Of a DNA stretch of 64,000 nucleotides, positions 1-8,388 are shown piece after piece. The DNA comes from Lentisalinibacter salinarum (GTDB lineage Bacteria; Pseudomonadota; Gammaproteobacteria; Steroidobacterales; Woeseiaceae). A model generated the notes under the pieces. That model was not told where the DNA came from, ran no database searches, and saw only the letters and a list, made by a program, of their open reading frames with translations. The stretch lies in NCBI RefSeq assembly GCF_040706555.1, contig NZ_JAPDRH010000002.1, positions 310,001 to 374,000 on the forward strand, in the 5' to 3' direction. Position 1 is the stretch's first letter, and each line of letters opens with the position of its first letter. The position numbers and the translations under genes were made by a program.

Positions 1-80
1 TCCGGAAACCCTCTATACTTATGTCGATGCGATGGGAAGGAACCCGACGAGACGCCATCCAGCGGAGGGGGGCGGGAACG

Positions 81-119
81 ATGAGGCGAGCAGCCCTGAC
101 GGCGGGCGCGGATGCGTAA
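81..119 (+). CDS. possible 12-codon leader ORF before the transporter
   Basis: A short frame of 12 codons starts with ATG at 81 and ends with TAA at 117-119, overlapping the ATG of the transporter gene at 112. The purine-rich ribosome-binding-like run at 63-76 is well placed for this small frame (4 to 10 bases) but lies about 35 bases from the transporter start, which has only a weak site of its own. Translational coupling through a leader is therefore possible. The peptide has no recognisable sequence, and the frame could equally be chance in high-GC DNA. Confidence 0.25.
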   Translation: MRRAALTAGADA

Positions 120-2592
120 GGCGGCACTGTCTCTGTACGATTCCCTGGTCCTGGGCCGACCCGTAATCACACTGCTGATTACGGCCCTCGCCGTCGGCCT
201 GCTTGCCAGTCGTGCGCCGGACTTCGCGCTCGACACCTCCAGCGATTCGCTGCTTCTGGAGAGCGATACCGGCATCCGCTACTACCGGGCCATCCGCGCC
301 CGTTACGGCTCCGACGACTTCCTCATCCTCACGTATACGCCGTCCGGAGATCTCTTCTCCGACGCAGTACTCGACGATCTCGGCAAGCTGCGAAACGAAC
401 TGGAGGGCGCCCCGGGCGTGGCCTCAGTGGTCTCCATCCTCGACGTGCCGCTGCTGCAGAGCCCGCCGCTCGGACCCAGAGAACTCGCGGACGGCGCGCC
501 AACCCTGCTGTCCGCGAAGGTCGACCGCGAACTCGCGCGCGAGGAGCTGACCACCAGCCCGCTCTACCGCAACCGCCTGATGAGCCCGGACGGCGGCACC
601 ACTGCGCTGCAGGTCAATCTGGAGCAGGACGAGGCCTACACGAAACTGCTGAACCGGCGCGCCGATCTGCGCGAGATCCGCCTCGAGCGCGACCTCACGG
701 CAGACGAGTCCGCGGCACTGGCCGAGGTGGAGCAGGACATCCGCGAGCGTCGCGAGTCCCAGCAGACCCAACTGCATCGCACCATCGCGGCGGTGCGGGG
801 CATCGTCGAGAACTACCGGGACGGCACCGAGCTGCATCTGGGCGGGCTGCCGATGATCGCCGCCGATCTGGTGGACTTCATCCGCCGCGACCTGATCGTG
901 TTCGGCATGGGCCTCGCCGTGGCACTGGTCGCCCTGCTCGCCGTCATCTTCCGCCGGCCGCGCTGGGTGGTGCTGCCGCTCGCGACCTGCGCCGCTGCCG
1001 TGGTCGGCATGATCGGCTTCCTCGGCCTCGTGCAGTGGCCGGTCACCGTGGTGTCGTCCAACTTCGTCTCGCTGATGCTCATTCTGACGCTGTCGCTGAA
1101 CGTGCACCTGGTCGTGCGCCACCGGGAGCTGCACCGCGAGCAGCCGGATGCAGGCCAGCGGGAGCTGGTACGCGAGACGGTGCGGAACAAGTTCTATCCG
1201 GCGCTCTATACGGCGCTCACGACCATGGTGGCTTTCGGCTCGCTGGTGGTGAGCGACATCCGCCCGGTCATCGATTTCGGCTGGATGATGGTGATCGGCA
1301 TGGCCATGGCCTTCGTGCTCACCTTCCTGATTCTGCCGGCCTCGCTGGTGCTGCTCACGCCCGGCGAGCCGCCCGAGAGCGGCAACTTCACCAATCGCAT
1401 CACGGGACTCTTCTCGCGCCTGATCGGCTCCGCGCCCCGGACAACGCTGGCCGTTTACGCACTGATCGCCGTCGCGAGCACGGCCGGCGTGCTGCAGCTC
1501 AGCGTCGACAACCGCTTCATCGATTACTTCAAGCAAAGCACCGCCATCTACCAGGGCATGAAGGTGATCGACGAGCGACTCGGCGGCACCACGCCCCTGG
1601 ACGTCATCCTGGACGCGGACCCGGAATTCGTGTCCGCCCAGGAGGACGCACAGCGAGAAGCGGACGAGCTGGCCCTGCCCGGCGAGCCCGGCCTGGCATC
1701 GCGCAGCTACTGGTACAACGCCGCGCGCAGCGACCTCCTGCGCCGGGCTCACGATCATCTCGCGTCCCGGCCGGACATCGGCAAGGTGCTCTCGCTCTCG
1801 ACGACGCTGGAGGTCATCCGCCAGGTCATGGGCGAGGAGGAGCTCGACAACTTCCAGCTCTCGATCGTCTACAAACGCCTGCCGGAGGAGGTGAAGGACG
1901 TGCTGTTCGAGCCCTACCTCGCCGTCGAGGGCCACCAGACGCGCATCGCCGCGCGGGTTTACGAGACCAGCGATACCCTGGAGCGGGACGAACTGCTGGA
2001 GTCGATCCGCCGCCATCTCGCCGAGGACCTGGGCCTGGGCGAGGAGCGCGTACATCTCACCGGACTGATGGTGCTCTATAACAACGTCCTGCAGAGCCTT
2101 CTGGGCTCCCAGGTCACGACGGCCGGGGTGGTCCTGGTGGTCGTCGTGCTGATGTTCTGGCTGTCGTTCCGCTCGCTGGCCGTCGCCGTGGTGGCACTCG
2201 TGCCGAACCTGGTCGCCGCCAGCGCCGTCCTGGCCCTCATGAGTGCGTTGGGGGTGCCACTGGACATCATGACCATCACCATCGCTGCCATCGCCATCGG
2301 CATCGGTGTGGACGACACCATCCACTACGTGTACCGCTTCCAGGAGGAGTTCGCGAAGGACGGCGACTACGACGCCACCATCGAGCGTTGCCACCGCAGT
2401 ATCGGCCACGCGATGTACTACACCTCCATCACCATCATGCTGGGCTTCTCCATCCTCGCCCTGTCGAATTTCGTGCCCACCATCTACTTCGGGCTGCTCA
2501 CCGGACTGGCGATGGCCGTCGCGCTCGTGGCCAACCTATCGCTGCTGCCGCTCCTGTTCTCGCGCCTCCGCGTCCTCGGCAGTCCGGACTGA
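112..2592 (+). CDS. MMPL/RND-family transporter
   Basis: Protein of 826 residues with the RND superfamily layout. There is one N-terminal membrane segment (about residues 17-33), a soluble periplasmic loop, a cluster of membrane segments (about 258-425), a second large loop (about 450-660) and a second membrane cluster (about 665-820). The second cluster contains the acidic motif GIGVDDTIHYVYRF, typical of MMPL/SSD-type permeases, where the paired aspartates relay protons. The family exports lipids, hopanoids or hydrophobic compounds; the substrate here is unknown. No membrane-fusion or outer-membrane partner is adjacent, as is usual for this subgroup. The start at 112 keeps the first membrane helix and overlaps a possible leader frame. 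The UspA gene follows after about 165 bases, probably as a separate transcript. Confidence 0.9.
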   Translation: MRKAALSLYDSLVLGRPVITLLITALAVGLLASRAPDFALDTSSDSLLLESDTGIRYYRAIRARYGSDDFLILTYTPSGDLFSDAVLDDLGKLRNELEGAPGVASVVSILDVPLLQSPPLGPRELADGAPTLLSAKVDRELAREELTTSPLYRNRLMSPDGGTTALQVNLEQDEAYTKLLNRRADLREIRLERDLTADESAALAEVEQDIRERRESQQTQLHRTIAAVRGIVENYRDGTELHLGGLPMIAADLVDFIRRDLIVFGMGLAVALVALLAVIFRRPRWVVLPLATCAAAVVGMIGFLGLVQWPVTVVSSNFVSLMLILTLSLNVHLVVRHRELHREQPDAGQRELVRETVRNKFYPALYTALTTMVAFGSLVVSDIRPVIDFGWMMVIGMAMAFVLTFLILPASLVLLTPGEPPESGNFTNRITGLFSRLIGSAPRTTLAVYALIAVASTAGVLQLSVDNRFIDYFKQSTAIYQGMKVIDERLGGTTPLDVILDADPEFVSAQEDAQREADELALPGEPGLASRSYWYNAARSDLLRRAHDHLASRPDIGKVLSLSTTLEVIRQVMGEEELDNFQLSIVYKRLPEEVKDVLFEPYLAVEGHQTRIAARVYETSDTLERDELLESIRRHLAEDLGLGEERVHLTGLMVLYNNVLQSLLGSQVTTAGVVLVVVVLMFWLSFRSLAVAVVALVPNLVAASAVLALMSALGVPLDIMTITIAAIAIGIGVDDTIHYVYRFQEEFAKDGDYDATIERCHRSIGHAMYYTSITIMLGFSILALSNFVPTIYFGLLTGLAMAVALVANLSLLPLLFSRLRVLGSPD

Positions 2593-2758
2593 GCCGCATC
2601 CGCGGGGGCAAGCCGCTCCGCCGGCCACGCGGGAGAAAGACTTCCCTGCAAGACCGTATGGCAGGCCCGCCGCGCGTTGCCACGATGGAAAACCCGCCGC
2701 TTCCTGTCTAGCATGAGGGTGAACAGGGAGCGCCAACCGCCCCGGAGGAGTGCAGACC

Positions 2759-3208
2759 ATGGCCAGCAAGACAACGATCGTATTTCCGACCGATTTCTCC
2801 GAGACGTCGGCCGGCGCCCTGCACTGGGCGCGCAAGATGACGGAGCAGCTCAGCGGTGAGCTGCACTGCATCACCGTGGTGGAGCCGCCCATCGTCTATA
2901 CCTCCATGGAGGTCCCGACAGCGGTGCCCACCGTGGAAGAACTGGTGGCCCAGGCCCAGGCGCAGCTGGACGAGTTCACAAGAGACGAACTCACCGGCTT
3001 CACGAATCCGCCGGTGGCGAAAGTGCTGGAGGGCCGTCCGGTGGACGAGATCACCGGCTACGCGAAGGAAGCCGGCGCCGCGATGATCGTGATGTCCACT
3101 CACGGGCGCAGCGGTCTGAGGCACCTGCTGATCGGCAGCACTGCCGAGGGCGTGGTCCGCCACGCCGAATGCCCGGTGCTCACCGTGCGCGGCGCCGATC
3201 AGGACTGA
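2759..3208 (+). CDS. universal stress protein, UspA family
   Basis: A single Usp domain of 149 residues. It begins with the conserved first strand (TTIVFPTDFSETS) and ends with the nucleotide-binding segment MSTHGRSGLRHLLIGSTAE, which matches the G-2x-G-9x-G(S/T) ATP-binding pattern of the ATP-binding UspA subgroup. Such proteins are small cytoplasmic dimers that modulate stress survival; no specific target can be read from the sequence. The ATG at 2759 was chosen because GGAGGAG (2744-2750) lies 8 bases upstream; a GTG at 2750 would overlap that site. The carboxyltransferase gene follows six bases downstream, so the two are probably co-transcribed. Confidence 0.93.
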   Translation: MASKTTIVFPTDFSETSAGALHWARKMTEQLSGELHCITVVEPPIVYTSMEVPTAVPTVEELVAQAQAQLDEFTRDELTGFTNPPVAKVLEGRPVDEITGYAKEAGAAMIVMSTHGRSGLRHLLIGSTAEGVVRHAECPVLTVRGADQD

Positions 3209-3214
3209 ACGGCC

Positions 3215-4768
3215 GTGACCGACGAACGGACCGAGGCGCTCCGCGAGCGTCTCGCGAAGACACTCGACCCCAATCGGCCCGGCATGGTCGAGAAGCGCCA
3301 CGCGAAGGGTTACCGGACCGCGCGCGAGAATCTCGACGACCTGGTCGACGCCGGTTCCTTCACCGAATACGGCCAGCTGGCCGTCGCCGCCCAGCGCAGC
3401 CGCCGGGACATCGCGGACCTGGAGGAGAACACGCCCGCGGATGCCGTCATCACCGGCACCGGGACCATCAACGCGGAGCTGTTCGGCCGGGAGAACGCGA
3501 GGGCGGCGGTGGTGGTCTACGACTACAGCGTGCTGGCGGGCACCCAGGGCTACTTCCATCACCGCAAGCTCGACCGGATCTTCGAGCTGGCCGAGCAGTG
3601 GCACCTGCCGGTGGTGATGTACACAGAGGGCGGCGGCGGGCGGCCCGGCGACACCGACGTCACGACCCAGATCGCCGGACTGAATCTGTCGTCGTTCCGC
3701 ACCTGGGGACGACTGTCAGGGACGGTACCGCGTATCGCCATCAACAACGGCTATTGTTTCGCGGGCAACGCGGCGCTGTTCGGCTCCGCCGACGTCACCA
3801 TCGCCACGAAGAGTTCGTGGATAGGCATGGCCGGGCCCGCCATGATCGAGGGCGGCGGCCTGGGCAAGCACGCGCCCACCGAGATCGGACCCGTGGAGGT
3901 ACAGGACGGGAACGGCGTCGTCGATATCGTCGCAGAGGACGAGGCCCACGCCACCGACATCGCGCGCCGTCTGCTGGCACTTTATCAGGGCCGGACCGGT
4001 GACTGGACATGCGCCGACCAGACGGCGATGCGCGATCTCATCCCCGCCGACCGGCGCTGGGTGTACCCCGTGCGCGACGTCATCGAGACCCTCGCCGACA
4101 CGGGCAGCTTCATCGAGCTGCGCCGGCGCTACGGCGCCCCGGTCATCACCGGCTTCCTGCGCATCGAGGGACGGCCGGTGGGCCTGATCGCAAACGACTG
4201 CCGCCAGCTCGGCGGCGCCATCACCGCGCCAGCCGCGGAGAAGGCAGCCCGTTTCCTTCAGCTCTGCGACGGCTGGGGCCTGCCGGCGCTCTCCCTCATC
4301 GACACGCCCGGTTTCATGGTAGGACCGGACAGCGAGCAGGAGGCGGCGGTGCGCCGCATGTCACGGCTGTTCGTGGTGGGCGCGAACGTCACGGTGCCGA
4401 TCCTCGCCGTTGTTCTGCGCAAGGGCTACGGGCTGGGCGCCATGGCGATGGCCGGAGGCAGTCTCGCGGCCCCGGTGTGGACCGCGTCCTGGCCCACCGG
4501 AGAGTTCGGCGGCATGGGCCTCGAAGGCGCCGTGCGGCTGGGTTACCGGAAAGAACTCGAGGCGGTGGAGGACCGCGCCGAACGCGAGGCGCTGTTCGAG
4601 AAGCTGGTGAGAAAGATGTACGAGGCAGGCAAGGCCACGGAGGCCGCCGCACACCTGGAGATCGACGCCGTCATCGACCCGGCCGACACCCGCCGGGAAC
4701 TGGCCGGTATGCTGGCGCGCCTGCCGAAACGCGGCGGTGGCGGCGGCCGCTACGTCGACACCTGGTAG
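3215..4768 (+). CDS. acyl-CoA carboxylase carboxyltransferase subunit-like protein
   Basis: A 517-residue member of the biotin-dependent carboxyltransferase family, the beta subunits of acetyl-, propionyl- and methylcrotonyl-CoA carboxylases, containing both the N- and C-terminal crotonase-like halves. Segments seen include an oxyanion-type loop in the first half (near residue 115, LAGTQGYFHHRKLDRI) and the C-terminal LIDTPGFMVGPDSEQE and KGYGLGAMAMAGG motifs that hold the acyl-CoA and carboxybiotin. No biotin carboxylase or biotin-carrier gene lies nearby, so the partner subunit is encoded elsewhere and the acyl-CoA substrate is unknown. The start is GTG at 3215, six bases after the UspA stop. 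The gene is followed directly by a copy of the dispersed repeat at 4780. Confidence 0.88.
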   Translation: MTDERTEALRERLAKTLDPNRPGMVEKRHAKGYRTARENLDDLVDAGSFTEYGQLAVAAQRSRRDIADLEENTPADAVITGTGTINAELFGRENARAAVVVYDYSVLAGTQGYFHHRKLDRIFELAEQWHLPVVMYTEGGGGRPGDTDVTTQIAGLNLSSFRTWGRLSGTVPRIAINNGYCFAGNAALFGSADVTIATKSSWIGMAGPAMIEGGGLGKHAPTEIGPVEVQDGNGVVDIVAEDEAHATDIARRLLALYQGRTGDWTCADQTAMRDLIPADRRWVYPVRDVIETLADTGSFIELRRRYGAPVITGFLRIEGRPVGLIANDCRQLGGAITAPAAEKAARFLQLCDGWGLPALSLIDTPGFMVGPDSEQEAAVRRMSRLFVVGANVTVPILAVVLRKGYGLGAMAMAGGSLAAPVWTASWPTGEFGGMGLEGAVRLGYRKELEAVEDRAEREALFEKLVRKMYEAGKATEAAAHLEIDAVIDPADTRRELAGMLARLPKRGGGGGRYVDTW

Positions 4769-4779
4769 GTGCCGTGGTA

Positions 4780-4816
4780 GGTGCCGGACCGAACTTTTGC
4801 AACTTTTGGAACTTAT
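4780..4816 (+). repeat. dispersed repeat, copy A (forward)
   Basis: Starts with the core GGTGCCGGACCGAACTTTT and continues with a tail in which AACTTTTG recurs about every nine bases. The same core appears four more times before 10,412. It lies between the carboxyltransferase gene and the convergent gene whose TAA stop (4813-4815) falls inside the repeat. Function unknown; it resembles REP-type intergenic repeats. Confidence 0.8.
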
Positions 4817-6015
4817 TGGCCAGGCGGAGCCGCCTTGCCGCGGCAAGGATCGTAGCCGGGAATACGCTTCAGGCGATCGACCTCTTCCATCATGGAGCGC
4901 AGCGCCGCGGCCTCGCCGCGGGTGCGCCATTCATCGAGGTAGGCCCGCGCGAAGCGGTCGTCATTACGGCGAACAGTCTCCGCTTCCGCACGCCGATCGT
5001 CGCGCATCAGCGCCATCAGCTCTGACACCCTCTCGGACACCTCCGCCGATTCGGCCCCATCACCGCCTGCTTCCGCGGTCATCCGCCGTAACTCGAGGCC
5101 GAGCAGCTGCCCAAGCATGGTGTGAGCGCGTCGAGCCGTACTCCGTCCGAGTTCGGCACAAGTGCCGCGCCAGACCGAATCGGCCTCCACCCGCTCACTG
5201 CACGCACGGGAGAGCCGGGTAAACGGTATCGGGGTCGCCGCCTCCAGGGCGATGGCAAAGGGAACTCGTTCCGAATAACCCAGATCGCTGGCTGCGGCCA
5301 GTCCTTGCTCGTATACCAGGACGGCGTCGATGAAATACTCCCGATGCGTGCTGGCCGCTGCCGCGCGCTCCATCGCTTCCAGCGCCGCTTGCGGCTCATC
5401 ATGGCCAAGCCGCCAGGCCGCCGCCGTTACCCACATGGCGCCATTGTGCGGATCGGCCGCGATGGCACGCGAAACGATCCGGTGATCAGCGCACCGCCCC
5501 GCCGCCGGCTGCGCGAGACAGGTGGTCAGCAACCGATGCAGCGTCAGCGGTCGCTCGTCGCCGGCCTCCACTGCAGACCAGAGAAGCTCCAGCCGCTCCG
5601 GGTCGTCCTCGTCGAGGAACAGTGCGGCCGCGAGACGCAGATCCGGATCCTCCGCGGCATCGAGACGCTCTAACCATCGAGCCCGCAGGGCCTCGCCCTC
5701 CGCCCGGGCGGCCTCCATATCGGCCTCCGTCCAGGACTGCGGAGCAGGTTGCGCGCAGTCGAAGCGGATCTCGCTGCTGCGGGAATCCGGCGGACGAGAA
5801 CCGGCTCCCGATGGCAACCGTCGTTGCTTCACGCCGCCGATGGATAGCCCGCCCGATAATCGGCTTGGCGGGGACGTAGCAGGTGTTTCGCGGCCGCTGA
5901 CCATCGGGTCCGCCCGACTGCTCGCGCCCTCGTCCCGGCCGGCATACAGTACGCCGAGAACCACCAGCAGTAGCCCCGTTGCCGTCGCCCAGCCCAGCGT
6001 CCGCCGCGCGCTCAT
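4813..6015 (-). CDS. hypothetical membrane-anchored protein
   Basis: Not recognised. The 400-residue protein starts with a short basic stretch and one hydrophobic segment (WATATGLLLVVLGVLYAG, about residues 9-26), then a low-complexity linker, then an alanine-, glutamate- and arginine-rich helical region with repeat-like helices from about residue 95 to the end. It is likely anchored in the inner membrane with a helical, possibly TPR/Sel1-like, periplasmic domain. Several cysteines are present (for example LTTCLAQPAAGRC), which would suit disulphides outside the cytoplasm. The stop codon lies inside dispersed repeat copy A, so the extreme C-terminus may have been reshaped by the repeat. It sits between convergent and tandem genes without an obvious operon partner. 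Confidence 0.75.
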   Translation of the reverse strand: MSARRTLGWATATGLLLVVLGVLYAGRDEGASSRADPMVSGRETPATSPPSRLSGGLSIGGVKQRRLPSGAGSRPPDSRSSEIRFDCAQPAPQSWTEADMEAARAEGEALRARWLERLDAAEDPDLRLAAALFLDEDDPERLELLWSAVEAGDERPLTLHRLLTTCLAQPAAGRCADHRIVSRAIAADPHNGAMWVTAAAWRLGHDEPQAALEAMERAAAASTHREYFIDAVLVYEQGLAAASDLGYSERVPFAIALEAATPIPFTRLSRACSERVEADSVWRGTCAELGRSTARRAHTMLGQLLGLELRRMTAEAGGDGAESAEVSERVSELMALMRDDRRAEAETVRRNDDRFARAYLDEWRTRGEAAALRSMMEEVDRLKRIPGYDPCRGKAAPPGQ

Positions 6016-6057
6016 GTCGCGAGCATATCGCGATATCGTGGTCGTTGGCCCGGACTT

Positions 6058-7128
6058 CTATACCTTCTCGCCGAACATTCCGCCGGTCCGCCTCTGCAGG
6101 TACGGCATCACCGGAATGTCTTCCTGTTTGAGGAATCCCTGCTGCGGCAGTTTGCCGTCGCGGACCATTTCGATGACGGCGGTCACCGATGCCGACGTCG
6201 TCCAGGCAATGGCGGTGAAGCGTTCGTCGCGAACCTTCTGCGGATAGTAGGAGCGCACGAACTCGCGGCGGGACAGCTCGTCGTCCTTCCAGCCCTCGGC
6301 CGAGATGTGGACGTGCACCACGTCCTCGTCCACGGGCGGTTTGGCGTTGGTGAGGATCTCGCCGGCCAGGTCGCGGCGCTCGCGCATCAGTAATTCGTGG
6401 AAGAAGAAGTTCATCAGATCCACGTGGCCCGGATAGCGCATGGTCTTGTAGTCGAGATTCTCGACGTGGTCCTTGAAGGTCTCGCACATCGTGCCCAGCC
6501 CGCCCGAAGTGGTGAAGGCCTCGAGCTTGCGGCCGTTGACGAACACGGTCTCAACCCACTCCATGGGCGAGACCCACTTGTGAACACCTTCCTCAATGAC
6601 TTCGCAATCGTTCAGGTACTCGTTGACCACGCCCTCGGGCGACCAGTTGAAGTTATAACCGAGCAGGCCGGTCGGGTTCTGGGGCAGCGCGCCGACGCGC
6701 ATCTTGATGGAGCGAACGCGGTCGAACTGGCGGGCGAGATGGGAGGCAACGATGCCGACGAAGCCGGGCGCGAGACCGCACTGGGGCGCCATGATCCCCT
6801 TCGACGTCTCGCTGAGTTCACGGATGGCTGCGGTGGTGGGCACGTCTTCGGTGAGATCGAAATAGTGGATGCCGAGGCCGTGGGCGGCGCGGGCCACTTC
6901 CGTGTTCAGCGCGTACGGGAGGCAGGAGAGTACGGCCTCGTAGGGCTTGAGTATCTTGGCGAGGCCGGCGGTATCGCCCATATCCGCCTGGATGAGCGGG
7001 AACGAGGTGCCGAGGTCGAGCTTCCTGCTGTCGATGCCGGTCACGTCGAAACCGGACTCCTCCAGCAGCAACGCCGCCAGCTTGCCCACCTTGCCGATAC
7101 CCAGTACCGCGACTTTCTTGAACGACAT
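6058..7128 (-). CDS. saccharopine dehydrogenase family NAD(P)-dependent oxidoreductase
   Basis: A 356-residue protein with an N-terminal Rossmann fold (VAVLGIGKVGKLAALLLEES, residues 6-25) and the saccharopine dehydrogenase/carboxynorspermidine-synthase type body, for example LSCLPYALNTEVARAAH followed by HYFDLTED and APQCGLAPGFV. Members act on lysine, polyamine or other amino-acid intermediates; in this length class many are lysine 6-dehydrogenase-like. The substrate cannot be fixed because no lysine or polyamine genes are adjacent. The start at 7128 has an excellent GAGGAGG ribosome site a few bases upstream. Two facing copies of the dispersed repeat (7159-7194 and 7233-7268) lie in its upstream region. 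Confidence 0.88.
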   Translation of the reverse strand: MSFKKVAVLGIGKVGKLAALLLEESGFDVTGIDSRKLDLGTSFPLIQADMGDTAGLAKILKPYEAVLSCLPYALNTEVARAAHGLGIHYFDLTEDVPTTAAIRELSETSKGIMAPQCGLAPGFVGIVASHLARQFDRVRSIKMRVGALPQNPTGLLGYNFNWSPEGVVNEYLNDCEVIEEGVHKWVSPMEWVETVFVNGRKLEAFTTSGGLGTMCETFKDHVENLDYKTMRYPGHVDLMNFFFHELLMRERRDLAGEILTNAKPPVDEDVVHVHISAEGWKDDELSRREFVRSYYPQKVRDERFTAIAWTTSASVTAVIEMVRDGKLPQQGFLKQEDIPVMPYLQRRTGGMFGEKV

Positions 7129-7158
7129 CTCGCCTCCTCGACTTTTTGGGGTGTTTGG

Positions 7159-7194
7159 GGTGCCGGACCGAACTTTTGTGACTTTTCCAACTTA
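7159..7194 (+). repeat. dispersed repeat, copy B (forward)
   Basis: Same core as copy A, GGTGCCGGACCGAACTTTT, with a related AACTT-periodic tail. It faces copy C at 7233-7268, so the pair could form a long imperfect hairpin in the upstream region of the saccharopine-dehydrogenase-like gene. Confidence 0.8.
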
Positions 7195-7232
7195 GTGTCC
7201 CGCGCGCATGCCGGCACCCGCAAGATGGCGCA

Positions 7233-7268
7233 TAAGTTTAGTCAGTTCAAAAAGTTCGGTCCGGCACC
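7233..7268 (-). repeat. dispersed repeat, copy C (reverse)
   Basis: Reverse-strand copy of the repeat; the plus strand reads AAAAAGTTCGGTCCGGCACC at its end. It lies 38 bases from copy B in opposite orientation, giving the head-to-head pair arrangement usual for REP doublets. Confidence 0.8.
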
Positions 7269-7404
7269 CGGCTTATTAGTTACAACCGGAACCTTTTCGA
7301 TGCGACTGTAGCAGGTCACCAGCCCCTTTCCGACCCCCACAGAGCCTTGGGATGGTATGGAACGTGCATGCTGTCGGGCAGGCAATCACTGAAAAGGAGC
7401 ACCT

Positions 7405-7470
7405 ATGAGAATCGTCATCATCCTGATGAGATCGACGCTTGAAGCGACTGCCCTCACAGGCCGATTCTGA
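7405..7470 (+). CDS. possible 21-residue small ORF
   Basis: ATG at 7405, TGA at 7468-7470, preceded by AAAAGGAG with suitable spacing. The peptide begins MRIVIILMRST and is mildly hydrophobic. Nothing downstream in the same frame continues it. It may be a genuine small protein, the remnant of a gene start, or chance. Confidence 0.2.
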   Translation: MRIVIILMRSTLEATALTGRF

Positions 7471-7533
7471 CTTTCGGCGCCGATCTTGACTGCGGCGCCC
7501 GCGGGTGCCGGGTTTCAGCTTCGCGCGCGTGCC

Positions 7534-7571
7534 AAAAAGTTCAATAAGTCACGAAAGTTCGGTCCGGCACC
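7534..7571 (-). repeat. dispersed repeat, copy D (reverse)
   Basis: Reverse-strand copy ending in AAAGTTCGGTCCGGCACC on the plus strand, twelve bases beyond the stop of the DJ-1/PfpI gene. The tail is more diverged than in copies A and B but keeps the AACTT spacing. Confidence 0.75.
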
Positions 7572-7583
7572 TTAATCCCTCGC

Positions 7584-8123
7584 TCACAGCTGCTCCAGCA
7601 GCGCGTGACAGAACGCATCCAGGTCATCCGGCTTGCGGCTGGTGATCAGTCCGCCGTCGGTGACCACCTCCTGATCCACCCAGCGTCCGCCGGCATTGCG
7701 GATGTCCGTCTGCAGGCTCGGCCAGGAGGTGAGCGTGCGTCCGTCGACCACGGCGGCCTCCACCAGCACCCACGGGCCGTGGCAGATAGCCGCGATGGGC
7801 TTGCCGAGACGGAAGAATTCGCGCGTGAACTGGACCGCGTCCTTGTCCAGTCGCAACGAGTCCGGATTCGCGACGCCGCCGGGGAGAACCAGCGCATCGT
7901 AGTCCTGCGCGCGGGCGTCGGCTACCGGCCGATCCACATCGAACACATCGCCCTTGTCGAGATGGCGGAATCCCTGGATCGTACCGCTCTTGGGTGCCAG
8001 GAGTTCCGCGTCTGCCCCGGCTTCCCGCACCGCCGACCACGGACGTGTCAGTTCCACCTGTTCCACGCCATCGGTTGCGAGGAAGGCAATTTTCTTACCC
8101 TTCAGCGAACGTCCTTCACTCAT
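7584..8123 (-). CDS. DJ-1/PfpI family protein (type 1 glutamine amidotransferase-like)
   Basis: A 179-residue single-domain DJ-1/PfpI protein. The nucleophile elbow is AICHGPWVLVEA, with the cysteine followed by histidine, and the conserved strand-turn DALVLPGGVANPDSLR precedes it. The family includes YhbO/PfpI stress proteins that act as chaperones, peptidases or protein/nucleotide deglycases; YhbO-like is the closest match by length and motif. The start at 8123 was chosen because a strong AAAGGAGG site lies seven bases upstream; a longer frame from 8174 has no such site. It is transcribed alone, divergently from the ZIP transporter gene 265 bases away. Confidence 0.9.
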   Translation of the reverse strand: MSEGRSLKGKKIAFLATDGVEQVELTRPWSAVREAGADAELLAPKSGTIQGFRHLDKGDVFDVDRPVADARAQDYDALVLPGGVANPDSLRLDKDAVQFTREFFRLGKPIAAICHGPWVLVEAAVVDGRTLTSWPSLQTDIRNAGGRWVDQEVVTDGGLITSRKPDDLDAFCHALLEQL

Positions 8124-8388
8124 GCTGGAAACCTCCTTTTGATTGCCATCGCACTCCTCCGCTGCTCTCTGCAAGTCTGCAAGAGCCGTACCACAAATTC
8201 GCGCCTCGCCACCACGGAGACGACCGACTCACCGGCACTGCCGCTGCAAGGATTGCCGCGGCGTCTGCAACCTTTTCATTACCGCCCCGCCCGCAGCGAG
8301 CCGATATGCATTCGACCGCTTCTGACCGACACCGGCCCGGTCCGCCGCCCGCACTGCGCCACCCGCGAACTTCCGCTACGCTGCGTGC

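Larger units (their letters stand above)
7269..7583. other. gene-poor stretch between repeat copies
   Basis: About 315 bases without a confident gene. It holds repeat copy D (7534-7571) and one tiny frame at 7405-7470 with a fair ribosome-binding site. I see no tRNA, mobile-element gene or riboswitch-like structure here. Confidence 0.5.

Noticed and set aside
424..2409. Long reverse-strand frame (661 codons) across the RND transporter
   Set aside because: Low-complexity, histidine- and aspartate-rich translation typical of antisense frames in high-GC DNA; no domain and fully inside a recognised gene.
7501..7520. A sixth copy of the dispersed repeat near GGGTGCCGGG
   Set aside because: Only the first nine bases agree; the GACCGAACTTT part is missing.
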